Notes: generated from the letters alone by a model not told the origin. A stretch of 64,000 bases of DNA from Micromonospora tulbaghiae (GCF_900091605.1 NZ_FMCQ01000002.1:796116-860115); one strand, 5' to 3'; shown: positions 50,720 to 58,063, numbered from the stretch's first letter. A program made the numbers and translations.

Positions 50720-51967
50720 GTGACGGGGGAACGGCTCGGCGGGCGCTTCGCCCGACTGTGGACGGCGAGCACGCTGTCCGCGCTGGGCAGCGGGACGGCG
50801 ACAGTCGCCGCGCCGCTGTACGTGGCGTCGATCACCGACGATCCGCTGGTGGTGTCGGCCGGGGCGGCGGTGTCGTGGCTGCCGTGGCTGCTCTTCGCGC
50901 TACCCGGCGGCGTGCTCGCGGACCGGGTCGACCGGCGGCGGCTGATGGTGCTCATCGACTGGGTACGCGTCGTCGCGCTCGCCGCGCTGGCGGTGGCGAT
51001 GCTCGCCGACCGGGCCGGGATCGCGCTGCTCTACGCGGTGCTGTTCGTGGTGAACACCGGCGAGGTGGTGTTCCGTACCGCCGCGCAGGCGGTGCTGCCC
51101 GCGGTGGTGCCGCGCTCGATGCTGGAACGCGCCAACGGGTGGCTCGGCGGCGGCACCCAGGTGATGCAGAACATGATCGCCGGCCCGCTCGGCGGGTTCC
51201 TGTTCGTGGTGGCGGCGTCGCTGCCGTTCGCGCTCAACGCCGGCACGTACGCGCTGAGCGCCGTGCTGGTCGGGTTGCTCGCCGGGACGTACCGTGCCGG
51301 GCCCGCGCTTCCGGAGCGGCGGTCGGTGCGGGCGGAGGTCGCGGAGGGGTTCCGCTGGCTGTGGAGTCAGCGGCTGCTGCGCACCATGACGATGCTGATC
51401 GGCCTGCTCAACGTCACGCTCACCGCGGCGGTGGCGGTGCTGGTGCTGCTGGCCACCGAACGGCTGGGTCTCGGCTCGGTCGGCTACGGCGCGTTGTTCA
51501 CCTGCATGGCGGTCGGCGGGGTGCTCGGCTCGGTGGTGGGGGACCGGCTGATCGCCGCGATCACGCCCACCTGGACGGTGCGGACCGGGCTGCTGGTCGA
51601 GGCGGGACTGCACCTGGCGCTCGCCGCGTCCCGCAGCGCGGTCGTGGTCGGGTTCGCGCTGTTCGCGTTCGGGGCGCACAGCGCGCTGTGGAACATCGTG
51701 GTGAACTCGCTGCGGCAGCGGCTCACCCCACCGGCGTTGATGGGCCGGGTCGGCAGCACCACGTTGTTCGTCGCCGCGGGCGGCAACTGCGTCGGCGCGC
51801 TGCTCGGTGGCGCGGTGGCGGCCCGGTTCGGCATCACCGCCCCGTACTGGGCCGGTTTCGTCGTGGCGGTCGCGGTGATCGCCGCGACGTGGCGGGTCTT
51901 CGACCGGGCGACGGTGGCCGCCGCCTACGCCCAGCAGGCCCCGCAGGAGCCCGCCCCGGTGGCCTGA
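50720..51967 (+). CDS. MFS exporter, EntS-like
   Basis: 415-residue major-facilitator protein with about twelve helices. The opening GERLGGRFARLWTASTLSALGSGTATVAAPLYVASI and the loop LPGGVLADRVDRRRLMVLIDWVRVVAL resemble the EntS/TetV-like exporters of siderophores or drugs. EVVFRTAAQAVLPAVVPRSMLERANGWLGG is a family stretch. A -10 hexamer directly precedes the GTG. No siderophore gene is near, so the substrate is unknown. Confidence 0.87.
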   Translation: MTGERLGGRFARLWTASTLSALGSGTATVAAPLYVASITDDPLVVSAGAAVSWLPWLLFALPGGVLADRVDRRRLMVLIDWVRVVALAALAVAMLADRAGIALLYAVLFVVNTGEVVFRTAAQAVLPAVVPRSMLERANGWLGGGTQVMQNMIAGPLGGFLFVVAASLPFALNAGTYALSAVLVGLLAGTYRAGPALPERRSVRAEVAEGFRWLWSQRLLRTMTMLIGLLNVTLTAAVAVLVLLATERLGLGSVGYGALFTCMAVGGVLGSVVGDRLIAAITPTWTVRTGLLVEAGLHLALAASRSAVVVGFALFAFGAHSALWNIVVNSLRQRLTPPALMGRVGSTTLFVAAGGNCVGALLGGAVAARFGITAPYWAGFVVAVAVIAATWRVFDRATVAAAYAQQAPQEPAPVA

Positions 51968-52015
51968 GCGCGGGTCGGCCGGGGACCGCGCCCGCCGATG
52001 TGACAGCGTGGCCGG

Positions 52016-53200
52016 ATGCACGCATCCTTCCCGGTCGACGTCGACCTCGCGCTGGTCGGCGGCGGCGGCGCCGCGTCCCTGGTCCTGGCCGCGCTGGACC
52101 GGCACGGCGTGACCGGGCTGCGGGTCGCGGTGGTCGACCCGGTGCACAAACGCGGCCAGGACCGCACCTGGGCGTTCTGGGGTCTGCCCGGCGACGACCT
52201 GGACCCGCTGCTGAGCGCGAGCTGGTCGCAGGTCGACGTGGTCACGCCCGCCGGGCGCCGCGTCCTCACGCTCGACCCCCTGCGGTACGGCATGCTGCGC
52301 TCCGCCCCGGTCTACGACCGGGCTGCCGAGGCCGAGCGGCGGCTGGACGCGGTCCGGATCAGCGCCCCGGCGGGGGAGCTGCGCGACGACGGTGAGCGGG
52401 TCGTCGTCCGCGACCCGGACGGCCGGGACCTGGTGCGGGCCGGCTGGGTGCTCGACTCGCGGCCCCGGCGGCCGAAGCGGCCGGGACGGACCAGCTGGTT
52501 GCAGCACTTCCGGGGCTGGTGGCTGGCCGCCGACCGGCCGACGTTCGACAGGCAGCGGGCGGTGCTGATGGACTTCCGCACGCCGCAGCCGGAGCGCGGC
52601 GTGTCCTTCGGGTACGTGCTGCCGGTCGACGACCGGTTCGCGCTCGTCGAGTACACCGAGTTCGGGCCGGAGCTGCTCGACGACGCGGGCTACGACGCGG
52701 CGCTGTGCGCCTACGCCGACCTGCTCGGGCTGGACCTGGCCGCGCTGCGGGTGCGGGAGGTCGAGGACGGCGTGATCCCGATGACCGACGGCCCGTTCGA
52801 GTCCCGCCCGAGCCCGCGTGTGGTGCGGCTGGGCACCGCCGGTGGGGCGACCCGCCCGTCCACCGGCTTCACGTTCTCCGCGATGCTGCGCCAGGCCGAC
52901 CAGGTGGCCCGGGCGCTCGCCGAGGGCCGCCCGCCGGCGCCGGCGCCCGCGTATCCGGGCCGGCACCTGTGGATGGACGCGGTGGCGCTGCGCGCGCTGG
53001 ACCGGGGCCACGTCGGCGGGGTGGAGTTCTTCGAGCGGCTGTTCGACCGCAACCCGCCGGAGCGGGTGCTGCGGTTCCTCGACGGCGTGACCAGCCCGGC
53101 GGAGGACCTGGCGGTGATGCGGTCCAGCCCGCTGCTGCCGATGACCGGCGCGGTGCTCGGCGACGCGGCCGGCCGGTTGCGCGCCCGCCTGCGCCGCTAG
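52016..53200 (+). CDS. Lycopene cyclase family protein
   Basis: 394-residue flavoprotein of the CrtY/CrtL type, which closes lycopene end groups to beta rings. N-terminal dinucleotide fold VDLALVGGGGAASLVLAAL, then DRTWAFWG (W-x-F-W), the substrate-region FGYVLPVDDRFALVEYTEF and the late GTAGGATRPSTGFTFSAM are all hallmarks. CAGCGT, one base from the usual -10 hexamer, lies 6 nt before the ATG. No other carotenoid gene (crtE, crtB, crtI) is near, so the substrate must come from elsewhere or the enzyme has another role. Confidence 0.88.
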   Translation: MHASFPVDVDLALVGGGGAASLVLAALDRHGVTGLRVAVVDPVHKRGQDRTWAFWGLPGDDLDPLLSASWSQVDVVTPAGRRVLTLDPLRYGMLRSAPVYDRAAEAERRLDAVRISAPAGELRDDGERVVVRDPDGRDLVRAGWVLDSRPRRPKRPGRTSWLQHFRGWWLAADRPTFDRQRAVLMDFRTPQPERGVSFGYVLPVDDRFALVEYTEFGPELLDDAGYDAALCAYADLLGLDLAALRVREVEDGVIPMTDGPFESRPSPRVVRLGTAGGATRPSTGFTFSAMLRQADQVARALAEGRPPAPAPAYPGRHLWMDAVALRALDRGHVGGVEFFERLFDRNPPERVLRFLDGVTSPAEDLAVMRSSPLLPMTGAVLGDAAGRLRARLRR

Positions 53201-53221
53201 CTGTCGCGGCCGGTCCGGTGG

Positions 53222-54337
53222 CTATCGGCGGCCGGTCGCCTCGGTGACGCGGTCGCGTACGAGCGTCCGCAGTTGCTCCATCGGGTCGCCGTCACCGGCG
53301 CCGAGCCGGTTGCGCACCGCCGCCACCGTCAACCCCATTTCCGGGTACGCGAACGCGAGGCTGCCGCCGCTGCCGGCGGTGCCGAACGACCCGTCGTCCT
53401 CGACCGCGTACCCGAGCCCGAACGTGCTCTCCTGCCCGAACACCCACTCCTGGGCGCGTACCGCCGGGGCGGACACCGCGCGCATCCGCTCGGCGGAGAT
53501 CAGTCGCACCCCGTCGACCGGGCCGATCAGCGCCGCGTACATCCGGGCCACCGCGCGGGCGCTCATCGTGCCGACCGACGGCACGTCGGCGCGCAGCACG
53601 TCGGGGCGGGAACCGATGACAGTGTCCGGGCGCACCGCGGGCGGGGCGACCGCGTCGAAGTGCGGCAGGTTGGCCCCGGCCCAGGTCATCAGCGCGGACA
53701 GGCCGGCGTCCTCCAGCCGCGCCAGCCGGGGCAGGTCCGCCTCCGGTACGCCGAGGAACAGCTCCCGGTCCACGCCGAGCGGCCCGGCCACCTCCTCGGC
53801 GAGCACCCGCGACACCGGCTCCCCGGTGACCCGCCGGACCACCTCGCCGAGCAGCCAGCCCCACGTCCAGGCGTGGTACGCCAGCCGCTCGCCCGGTGCC
53901 CACAGCGGTCGCGCGTCGGCGAGCAGCTCGCACATGCGCGCCCAGTCGGTGAAGTCCTCGGGCGTCACGTCGGCCGGCAGCGCGGGCAGGCCGGCGGTGT
54001 GGGTGAGCACGTGCCGCAGCGTGATGCCGCCCTTGCCGTGCCGGCCGAACTCGGGCCACACCGCGGCGAGCGGCAGGTCGTAGTCGAGCCGTCCCCGCTC
54101 GGCCAGCACGTGCACCACGGTGGCGGTGAGGCCCTTGCCGGTGGAGACGGCGTGCACGGGCGTGTCGGCGGTCATCGGCCGGCCGGTGACGGTGTCGGCC
54201 AGCCCGGCGTGCTCGGTGACGATCGCGGTTCCGTCCAGGTACGCGGCCACCTGCACACCGGCCTCCCGGCCGGAGGAGACCAGCTCGTCGACCGTCGCCC
54301 GCACCTCGGCCCGCAGGCCGTCCCACCGTGTGTCCAC
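53222..54337 (-). CDS. Beta-lactamase-class-C-like serine hydrolase
   Basis: 371-residue serine hydrolase related to class C beta-lactamases and DD-peptidases. The active S-x-x-K is in VHAVSTGKGLTATVV (about residue 67), the Tyr motif is LAYHAWTWGWLLGEVVRRVTG, and the third element lies near GTAGSGGSLAFAYPEMG. No clear signal peptide is present, so it is probably cytoplasmic and acts as an esterase rather than a beta-lactamase. Frame, length and convergent neighbour fit a single gene. Substrate unknown. Confidence 0.87.
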   Translation of the reverse strand: MDTRWDGLRAEVRATVDELVSSGREAGVQVAAYLDGTAIVTEHAGLADTVTGRPMTADTPVHAVSTGKGLTATVVHVLAERGRLDYDLPLAAVWPEFGRHGKGGITLRHVLTHTAGLPALPADVTPEDFTDWARMCELLADARPLWAPGERLAYHAWTWGWLLGEVVRRVTGEPVSRVLAEEVAGPLGVDRELFLGVPEADLPRLARLEDAGLSALMTWAGANLPHFDAVAPPAVRPDTVIGSRPDVLRADVPSVGTMSARAVARMYAALIGPVDGVRLISAERMRAVSAPAVRAQEWVFGQESTFGLGYAVEDDGSFGTAGSGGSLAFAYPEMGLTVAAVRNRLGAGDGDPMEQLRTLVRDRVTEATGRR

Positions 54338-54385
54338 GATCCCGCAGCGTGCCAGACCGCCGGGCCGCCGTCGTCCGCTTTTCGC

Positions 54386-55171
54386 TCAGCGGGTGAGTGT
54401 CGTCGGCGTACTGCCGGTGGTGCCCTGGGTGGGCAGCGGGTTCGTGCCGGTGAGCAGCCGGGCGCGCAGCGCGTCGATCGTCTCCTCGCCGACGCCGAGC
54501 CGGCCGGTCACGTAGCCGCGCACGGAACCGTGTGCGGCCCGCAGGTCGGCCAGCACCAGCCGGATGATCTCGGCCGGCGCCCGCCCGTACGCCGGCCAGC
54601 CCGGCGTCGCCCCGCCGTTGCGGTCCCGCCACTCGGCCACCAGCCGGTCGGTGGCGTGCTCGGTGAGCGCGAAGTCCGCCGCGATCTGGTCGTCGTCCAC
54701 GCCGAGCAGGGACAGCACCAGCGCGGCGAGCAGCCCGGTGCGGTCCTTGCCGGACGCGCAGTGGAACACCAGCGGGTGCTCGCCGTCCGCGATCACCTCG
54801 AGCGCCCGGCGCAGCTCGGCGACGCCGTCCTCGGCCACCTCGGCGTACCGGTCGGCCAGGTGGCGCCACGGGTCCACGTCGGGGTCGATGTCGGCCTGCA
54901 CGTACGGGCGGTGCTCGATGCTCAGGTTGTGCCAGGTGACGCCGAGACTCTCCGGGGCCCGGCCGCGGTCGGCGATCTCCCACGGGTACCGCAGGTCGAT
55001 CACGGTGCGGACGCCGAGCGCCGCGAACCGTTCCAGATCATCACCGGCGAGCTTGGCCAGCGAGTCGGAGCGGTAGAGCCGGCCCCGGGCGACGGTGCGG
55101 CCGTCGCCGGTCCGCCAGCCGCCGAGGTCACGGAAGTTGCAGAGCGTGGCGAAGTCCGGGGGAGTGGTCAT
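54386..55171 (-). CDS. Protein-tyrosine-phosphatase-like enzyme
   Basis: 261-residue phosphatase of the same group as the gene at 43348. N-terminal FRDLGGWRTGDGRTVARGRLYRSDSLAKL, the P-loop PLVFHCASGKDRTGLLAALVL (H-C-x-x-G-K-D-R-T-G) and the C-terminal GSVRGYVTGRLGVGEETIDALRARLL are typical. A TAGCGT hexamer ends 6 nt before the ATG at 55171. It is downstream of nothing in its own direction and so is a single-gene unit. Substrate unknown. Confidence 0.9.
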   Translation of the reverse strand: MTTPPDFATLCNFRDLGGWRTGDGRTVARGRLYRSDSLAKLAGDDLERFAALGVRTVIDLRYPWEIADRGRAPESLGVTWHNLSIEHRPYVQADIDPDVDPWRHLADRYAEVAEDGVAELRRALEVIADGEHPLVFHCASGKDRTGLLAALVLSLLGVDDDQIAADFALTEHATDRLVAEWRDRNGGATPGWPAYGRAPAEIIRLVLADLRAAHGSVRGYVTGRLGVGEETIDALRARLLTGTNPLPTQGTTGSTPTTLTR

Positions 55172-55177
55172 GCCGGC

Positions 55178-55183
55178 ACGCTA
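55178..55183 (-). promoter_or_regulatory. -10 element, leaderless start of phosphatase gene
   Basis: TAGCGT on the minus strand, 6 nt before the ATG at 55171. Confidence 0.55.
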
Positions 55184-55228
55184 GCCGGGCGCGGCGGGTC
55201 GGGTGCTCCCGCGTGCTCGCGTACCCGG

Positions 55229-55234
55229 TAGGTT
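55229..55234 (+). promoter_or_regulatory. -10 element, leaderless start of RNase HI gene
   Basis: TAGGTT ends 7 nt before the ATG at 55242; the divergent phosphatase promoter lies 46 bp away. Confidence 0.5.
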
Positions 55235-55241
55235 GCCGGGC

Positions 55242-55805
55242 ATGGTGGAGGCGGAGACCGGCCGGGTCGTGGAGATCTGGACCGACGGCGCGTGCAGCGG
55301 CAATCCCGGGCCCGGCGGCTGGGGCGCGGTGCTGCGCTGGGGCGGGCACGAGCGGGAATTGTGCGGCGGCGAGGCCACCCCGACCACCAACAACCGGATG
55401 GAGCTGACCGCGGCGATCCGGGCGCTGGAGAGCCTGACCCGCCCGGTCACGGTACGGCTGCACACCGACAGCACGTACGTGCGCAACGGCATCACCGGCT
55501 GGCTGAACGCGTGGAAGCGCAACGGCTGGCTGACCGCCGCGAAGCAGCCGGTGAAGAACGCCGACCTGTGGCAGACGCTGGAGGCGGCGTGCGCCCGGCA
55601 CGACGTGACGTGGCTGTGGGTGAAGGGCCACAACGGTCACCCGGAGAACGAGCGCGCCGACGCGCTGGCGAACCGGGGCATGACCGAGGCGCGGAGCGGC
55701 GCAGCCGCCGCCCCGCGCACGGCTCAGCGCAGCGGCCGGCCCTCCTCGATCTCCTCCGGCTCCTCTGACGGGTCACCGGTGCCGGAGACGGCCGCCACGT
55801 CGTAA
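55242..55805 (+). CDS. rnhA: Ribonuclease HI
   Basis: 187-residue RNase H that removes RNA from RNA-DNA hybrids. The four metal-binding acids are visible: Asp in [18 protein letters not shown], Glu in [15 protein letters not shown], Asp in RLHTDSTYV and Asp in [11 protein letters not shown]; the catalytic His is in [14 protein letters not shown]. About 40 Ser/Ala-rich residues follow the domain and run antisense to the end of the convergent acidic gene. ATG 55242 is set by the -10 hexamer 7 nt upstream. Confidence 0.93.
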   Translation: MVEAETGRVVEIWTDGACSGNPGPGGWGAVLRWGGHERELCGGEATPTTNNRMELTAAIRALESLTRPVTVRLHTDSTYVRNGITGWLNAWKRNGWLTAAKQPVKNADLWQTLEAACARHDVTWLWVKGHNGHPENERADALANRGMTEARSGAAAAPRTAQRSGRPSSISSGSSDGSPVPETAATS

Positions 55806-55984
55806 CCGGCGCGGCTGACCTCCCGTGCCGACCGCCGGTCCTCGGCGGGCAGGTCGGCGAAGTCGTCGCCGGTGTCGTCGGTGGTGTGCAGGGATTCGCC
55901 CGGCGGGCGCAGGGACGCCTCGTACGCGGTCGCGCCGTCGGGTTCGTCGCCGGCCGCGCGGCCGAAGGACTGTTCACTGGTCAT
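55724..55984 (-). CDS. Small acidic protein of unknown function
   Basis: 86-residue acidic, low-complexity protein (opening [17 protein letters not shown], then many Asp, Glu and Arg), no helix of membrane type. AGGAGT before the ATG at 55984 supports expression. Its 3' end overlaps the tail of the convergent RNase HI gene by 82 bp. Similar in style to the proteins at 19109 and 56146. Function unknown. Confidence 0.6.
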   Translation of the reverse strand: MTSEQSFGRAAGDEPDGATAYEASLRPPGESLHTTDDTGDDFADLPAEDRRSAREVSRAGYDVAAVSGTGDPSEEPEEIEEGRPLR

Positions 55985-56016
55985 GTCGCACTCCTGCCCG
56001 CAGCGGGTGACGGCAA

Positions 56017-56177
56017 ACGTTCGGTGGCCTGTGCCCGATCAGTGACCTGCGTCGGTTCGGTGGCCTGTGCCCGTTCCGTGGCTCGCGCCCGTTCCGTGCT
56101 CGCGTCCGTTCCGTGGCTCGCGTCCGTTCCGTGGCTCGCGCCCGTTCAGCGGGCCGCGTCCGGTCCACGGGCCGCGT
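56017..56177. repeat. Nine 18-bp tandem repeats
   Basis: Units of type CCGTTCCGTGGCTCGCGC run from 56017 to 56177: 56017, 56035, 56053, 56071, 56089 (17 bp, one base lost), 56106, 56124, 56142 and 56160. Units 4, 6 and 7 are nearly identical; outer units have drifted. They fill the 161-bp gap between two acidic-protein genes and reach into the 3' end of the second. The stop of that gene (56146-56148) lies inside unit 8. Confidence 0.85.
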
Positions 56178-56400
56178 CCGGGTGGGTCGGCATCGAGGAG
56201 CCGCCCGAACTGCTGCCGGACGCCCCGCCCGCCATGCCGGATCCGTCGTCCTCGGTCACCTCGTCCGGCTTCGGCGCGCCGGGAGCGGGCGCCGGCACGT
56301 CGGTGTCCGCGGCCGTCTGCACCAGCGGAACCTGCCCGGCCTCGTCCTCGGCGTGCGCCGGGTCGACCGGCTCCTCACCGTCGCGTGCCCGATACCCCAC
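56146..56400 (-). CDS. Small acidic Ser/Gly-rich protein
   Basis: 84-residue acidic protein, Pro/Ala/Asp-rich, with a Ser-Gly run (GGASGSSSGGSS) and a C-terminus ending in GPDAARGPDAAR that is encoded by the last two 18-bp tandem repeats. GGGAGGA precedes the GTG at 56400. No known domain. Loss or gain of a repeat would change the C-terminus. Confidence 0.55.
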   Translation of the reverse strand: MGYRARDGEEPVDPAHAEDEAGQVPLVQTAADTDVPAPAPGAPKPDEVTEDDGSGMAGGASGSSSGGSSMPTHPDAARGPDAAR

Positions 56401-56526
56401 CGGTGGTCCTCCCGTCGGTCATCAGTCGTCCGCGCCGCCTACCCGACCCCACCCCCACCAAACCCACGCCGTCCCGCATCCGCCCGCCCTCCCGCGCCGC
56501 CCCTCGTCCTCGGGCCCGGCCTCGTG

Positions 56527-56587
56527 GTTGATCAAGGAGTTTGTGTCAGGTTCAGGGCTGGATCGGGACACAAACTCCTTGATCAAC
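56527..56587. repeat. Intergenic palindromic repeat, copy 2
   Basis: A perfect 21-bp inverted repeat: left arm 56527-56547 (opens GTTGATCAAGGAGTTTG), right arm 56567-56587, with 19 bp between. The outer arm resembles copies 1 and 3 (GATCAWGRRGTT), the inner part differs. It sits in the 229-bp gap (56401-56629) where I see no gene. Confidence 0.85.
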
Positions 56588-56629
56588 GCTGTGCCGGGTG
56601 CGGAGACAGGTCGCCGAGCTGGGGCGGCG

Positions 56630-57526
56630 TCAGCTGGGGCGGCGACGGCGCGGGCGGGAGGGAGGGCCGGCCGGGGTCAGCGTCAGGGACCAGTGGGCCG
56701 GGTGACGTAGCCCTGGCGGCAGCACCGTGCGGTGGTCGCCGCGTGCGGCGTCGAGCTGCGACTGGTGCGTGAACAGGCACTCGCCCAGGTCCGCGCCGCG
56801 CAGGTCGGCCCCGCGCAGGTCCGCGCCGGTCAGGTCGGCGGCGCCGAGGCGTACGCCCCGAAGGTCGGCGCCGATCAGGCACGCGCCGCGCAGGTTCGCC
56901 CCGGTCAGCGGGGTGCGGCGCAGGTCCACCCCGATCAGCATCGCGCCCCGGCGGTCCGGGCCGGCCCGCCCGGCGCGGGCCTGTTCGGCGGCGCGGGACA
57001 GCAGGCGGTTGGCGCGCTCCCGGTGCGCGTCGACGTCGAGGGCGAGCAGTTCGTCAGGGGTGCCGTCGGTGAGCCGGCCGGTCTCGTCGAGCGCGGAGGT
57101 CAGCTCGTCGCGCAGCGGCCCGGGCGGGGTCAGGCGTACCGCCTCGGTCAGGTACCACAGCAACTCGTGCAGCGGTCGCAGCACCGCGAACGTGCCGAAC
57201 ATCCGCTGCGCGGTGGCCGGGTCGGCGCGCCAGTCGCGGCCGGCGAACGTGTGCTGGGTGAGGTGCTGACCGGCGCCGAAGCAGTCGAAGACGGTGCACC
57301 CGGGGAAGCCGCGTTGCCGCAGCTCGGTGTGGATGCCGCAGCGGAAGTCGGCGCGCAGGTTCGGGCAGGGCCGCCCGGCGGGCTTGTCGACGGCGAAGTC
57401 GGACGACGCGGTGAACGCCGGCGCGACGCAGCACACCCCGGCGCAGCGCGAACAGTCCGCCCGCAACTCCCGCCCGCCCTCGCCCGCCACCGGCCCGTCC
57501 ACCCCCACAGTCTCCGCTCCGAACAC
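56630..57526 (-). CDS. Cys-cluster pentapeptide-repeat protein
   Basis: 298-residue protein in two parts. Residues 20-85 hold a Cys cluster (DCSRCAGVCCVAPAF, CPNLRADFRCGIHTEL, CTVFDCFGAG) resembling the YkgJ-type metal-binding family. Residues 190-260 are pentapeptide repeats of A-(D/N)-L-R-G type (GANLRGACLIGADLRGVRLG, ADLTGADLRGADLRGADLG), which fold into a right-handed beta helix. The fusion of metal cluster and beta helix suggests a binding or DNA-mimic role, but this is not shown. The tail is Pro/Arg-rich. Confidence 0.82.
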   Translation of the reverse strand: MFGAETVGVDGPVAGEGGRELRADCSRCAGVCCVAPAFTASSDFAVDKPAGRPCPNLRADFRCGIHTELRQRGFPGCTVFDCFGAGQHLTQHTFAGRDWRADPATAQRMFGTFAVLRPLHELLWYLTEAVRLTPPGPLRDELTSALDETGRLTDGTPDELLALDVDAHRERANRLLSRAAEQARAGRAGPDRRGAMLIGVDLRRTPLTGANLRGACLIGADLRGVRLGAADLTGADLRGADLRGADLGECLFTHQSQLDAARGDHRTVLPPGLRHPAHWSLTLTPAGPPSRPRRRRPS

Positions 57527-57572
57527 TGCACCCCATTCTCCGCACCCACCCCACCCACACCCACCCCACCCC

Positions 57573-57633
57573 GTCGATCATGAGGTTGACGGGGACAAAT
57601 CGGGCCGGAAACACCGCCAACCTCATGATCAAC
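57573..57633. repeat. Intergenic palindromic repeat, copy 3
   Basis: GATCATGAGGTTG (57576-57588) and its exact complement (57618-57630), with near-matching flanks. Matches copy 1 in inverse orientation, including the inner GACGGGGACAAA and the ACCGCCAAC end. Fills most of the 135-bp gap before the inhibitor gene. Confidence 0.8.
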
Positions 57634-57661
57634 CAGAAGGGGGGTGGGGGAGGGGGAGGGG

Positions 57662-58063
57662 TCAGAAGGTGAAGAGGGTGGCGGTGGTGCGCTGCATCAG
57701 GCAGGGGTTGGCGAACGTCCGGGTGTAGGAGACCGGGCGGTCCTGCCAGAAGCCCACGGCACGGGCGACGACCGGGGCGTACTGGGAGGTGCACGGCGCG
57801 CCGTCCACGTCGAGCGCGTCCAGGTCGCCGTCGACGCGGGCGACGAGCCGGCAGGCGGTGATCGGGTCGGGGTGCAGGCCGCCGGTGGGCCCGCAGGTCA
57901 GCACCGTGGCGCGCACGCCGGCGCCGTCGTCGACGGTCAGCAGCAGCACCGAGGGGGTCTCGGGGCCGGGGCGCGGCGCGGCGTCCGCCGGGGAGGCCGG
58001 CGCGGCTAGGCCGCCGAGCGCGGCGGCCAGGGCCAGAGCGGCGGTACGTCGGGCGAAGGGCAT
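57662..58063 (-). CDS. SSI-type secreted subtilisin inhibitor
   Basis: 133-residue exported protease inhibitor of the Streptomyces subtilisin inhibitor family. Signal peptide 1-28 (ALALAAALGGLAAPASPADA). The mature part has the two family disulfides: TCGPTGGLHPDPITAC (Cys57 to Cys71) and PCTSQYAPVV with FANPC (Cys91 to Cys121). By alignment with SSI (C-P-M-V-Y), the reactive loop is C-T-S-Q-Y, so the P1 residue is Ser, not the usual Met/Lys/Arg. GGAAGGA before ATG 58063 decides the start. Target protease unknown. Confidence 0.87.
   Translation of the reverse strand: MPFARRTAALALAAALGGLAAPASPADAAPRPGPETPSVLLLTVDDGAGVRATVLTCGPTGGLHPDPITACRLVARVDGDLDALDVDGAPCTSQYAPVVARAVGFWQDRPVSYTRTFANPCLMQRTTATLFTF

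Noticed and set aside
53222..54337. Class C beta-lactamase
   Set aside because: No signal peptide is visible and the Tyr motif reads YHA, not YxN, so an esterase-type member of the fold is more likely.
56017..56177. Possible CRISPR array
   Set aside because: Repeats are directly adjacent 18-bp units with no unique spacers and no cas genes are present.
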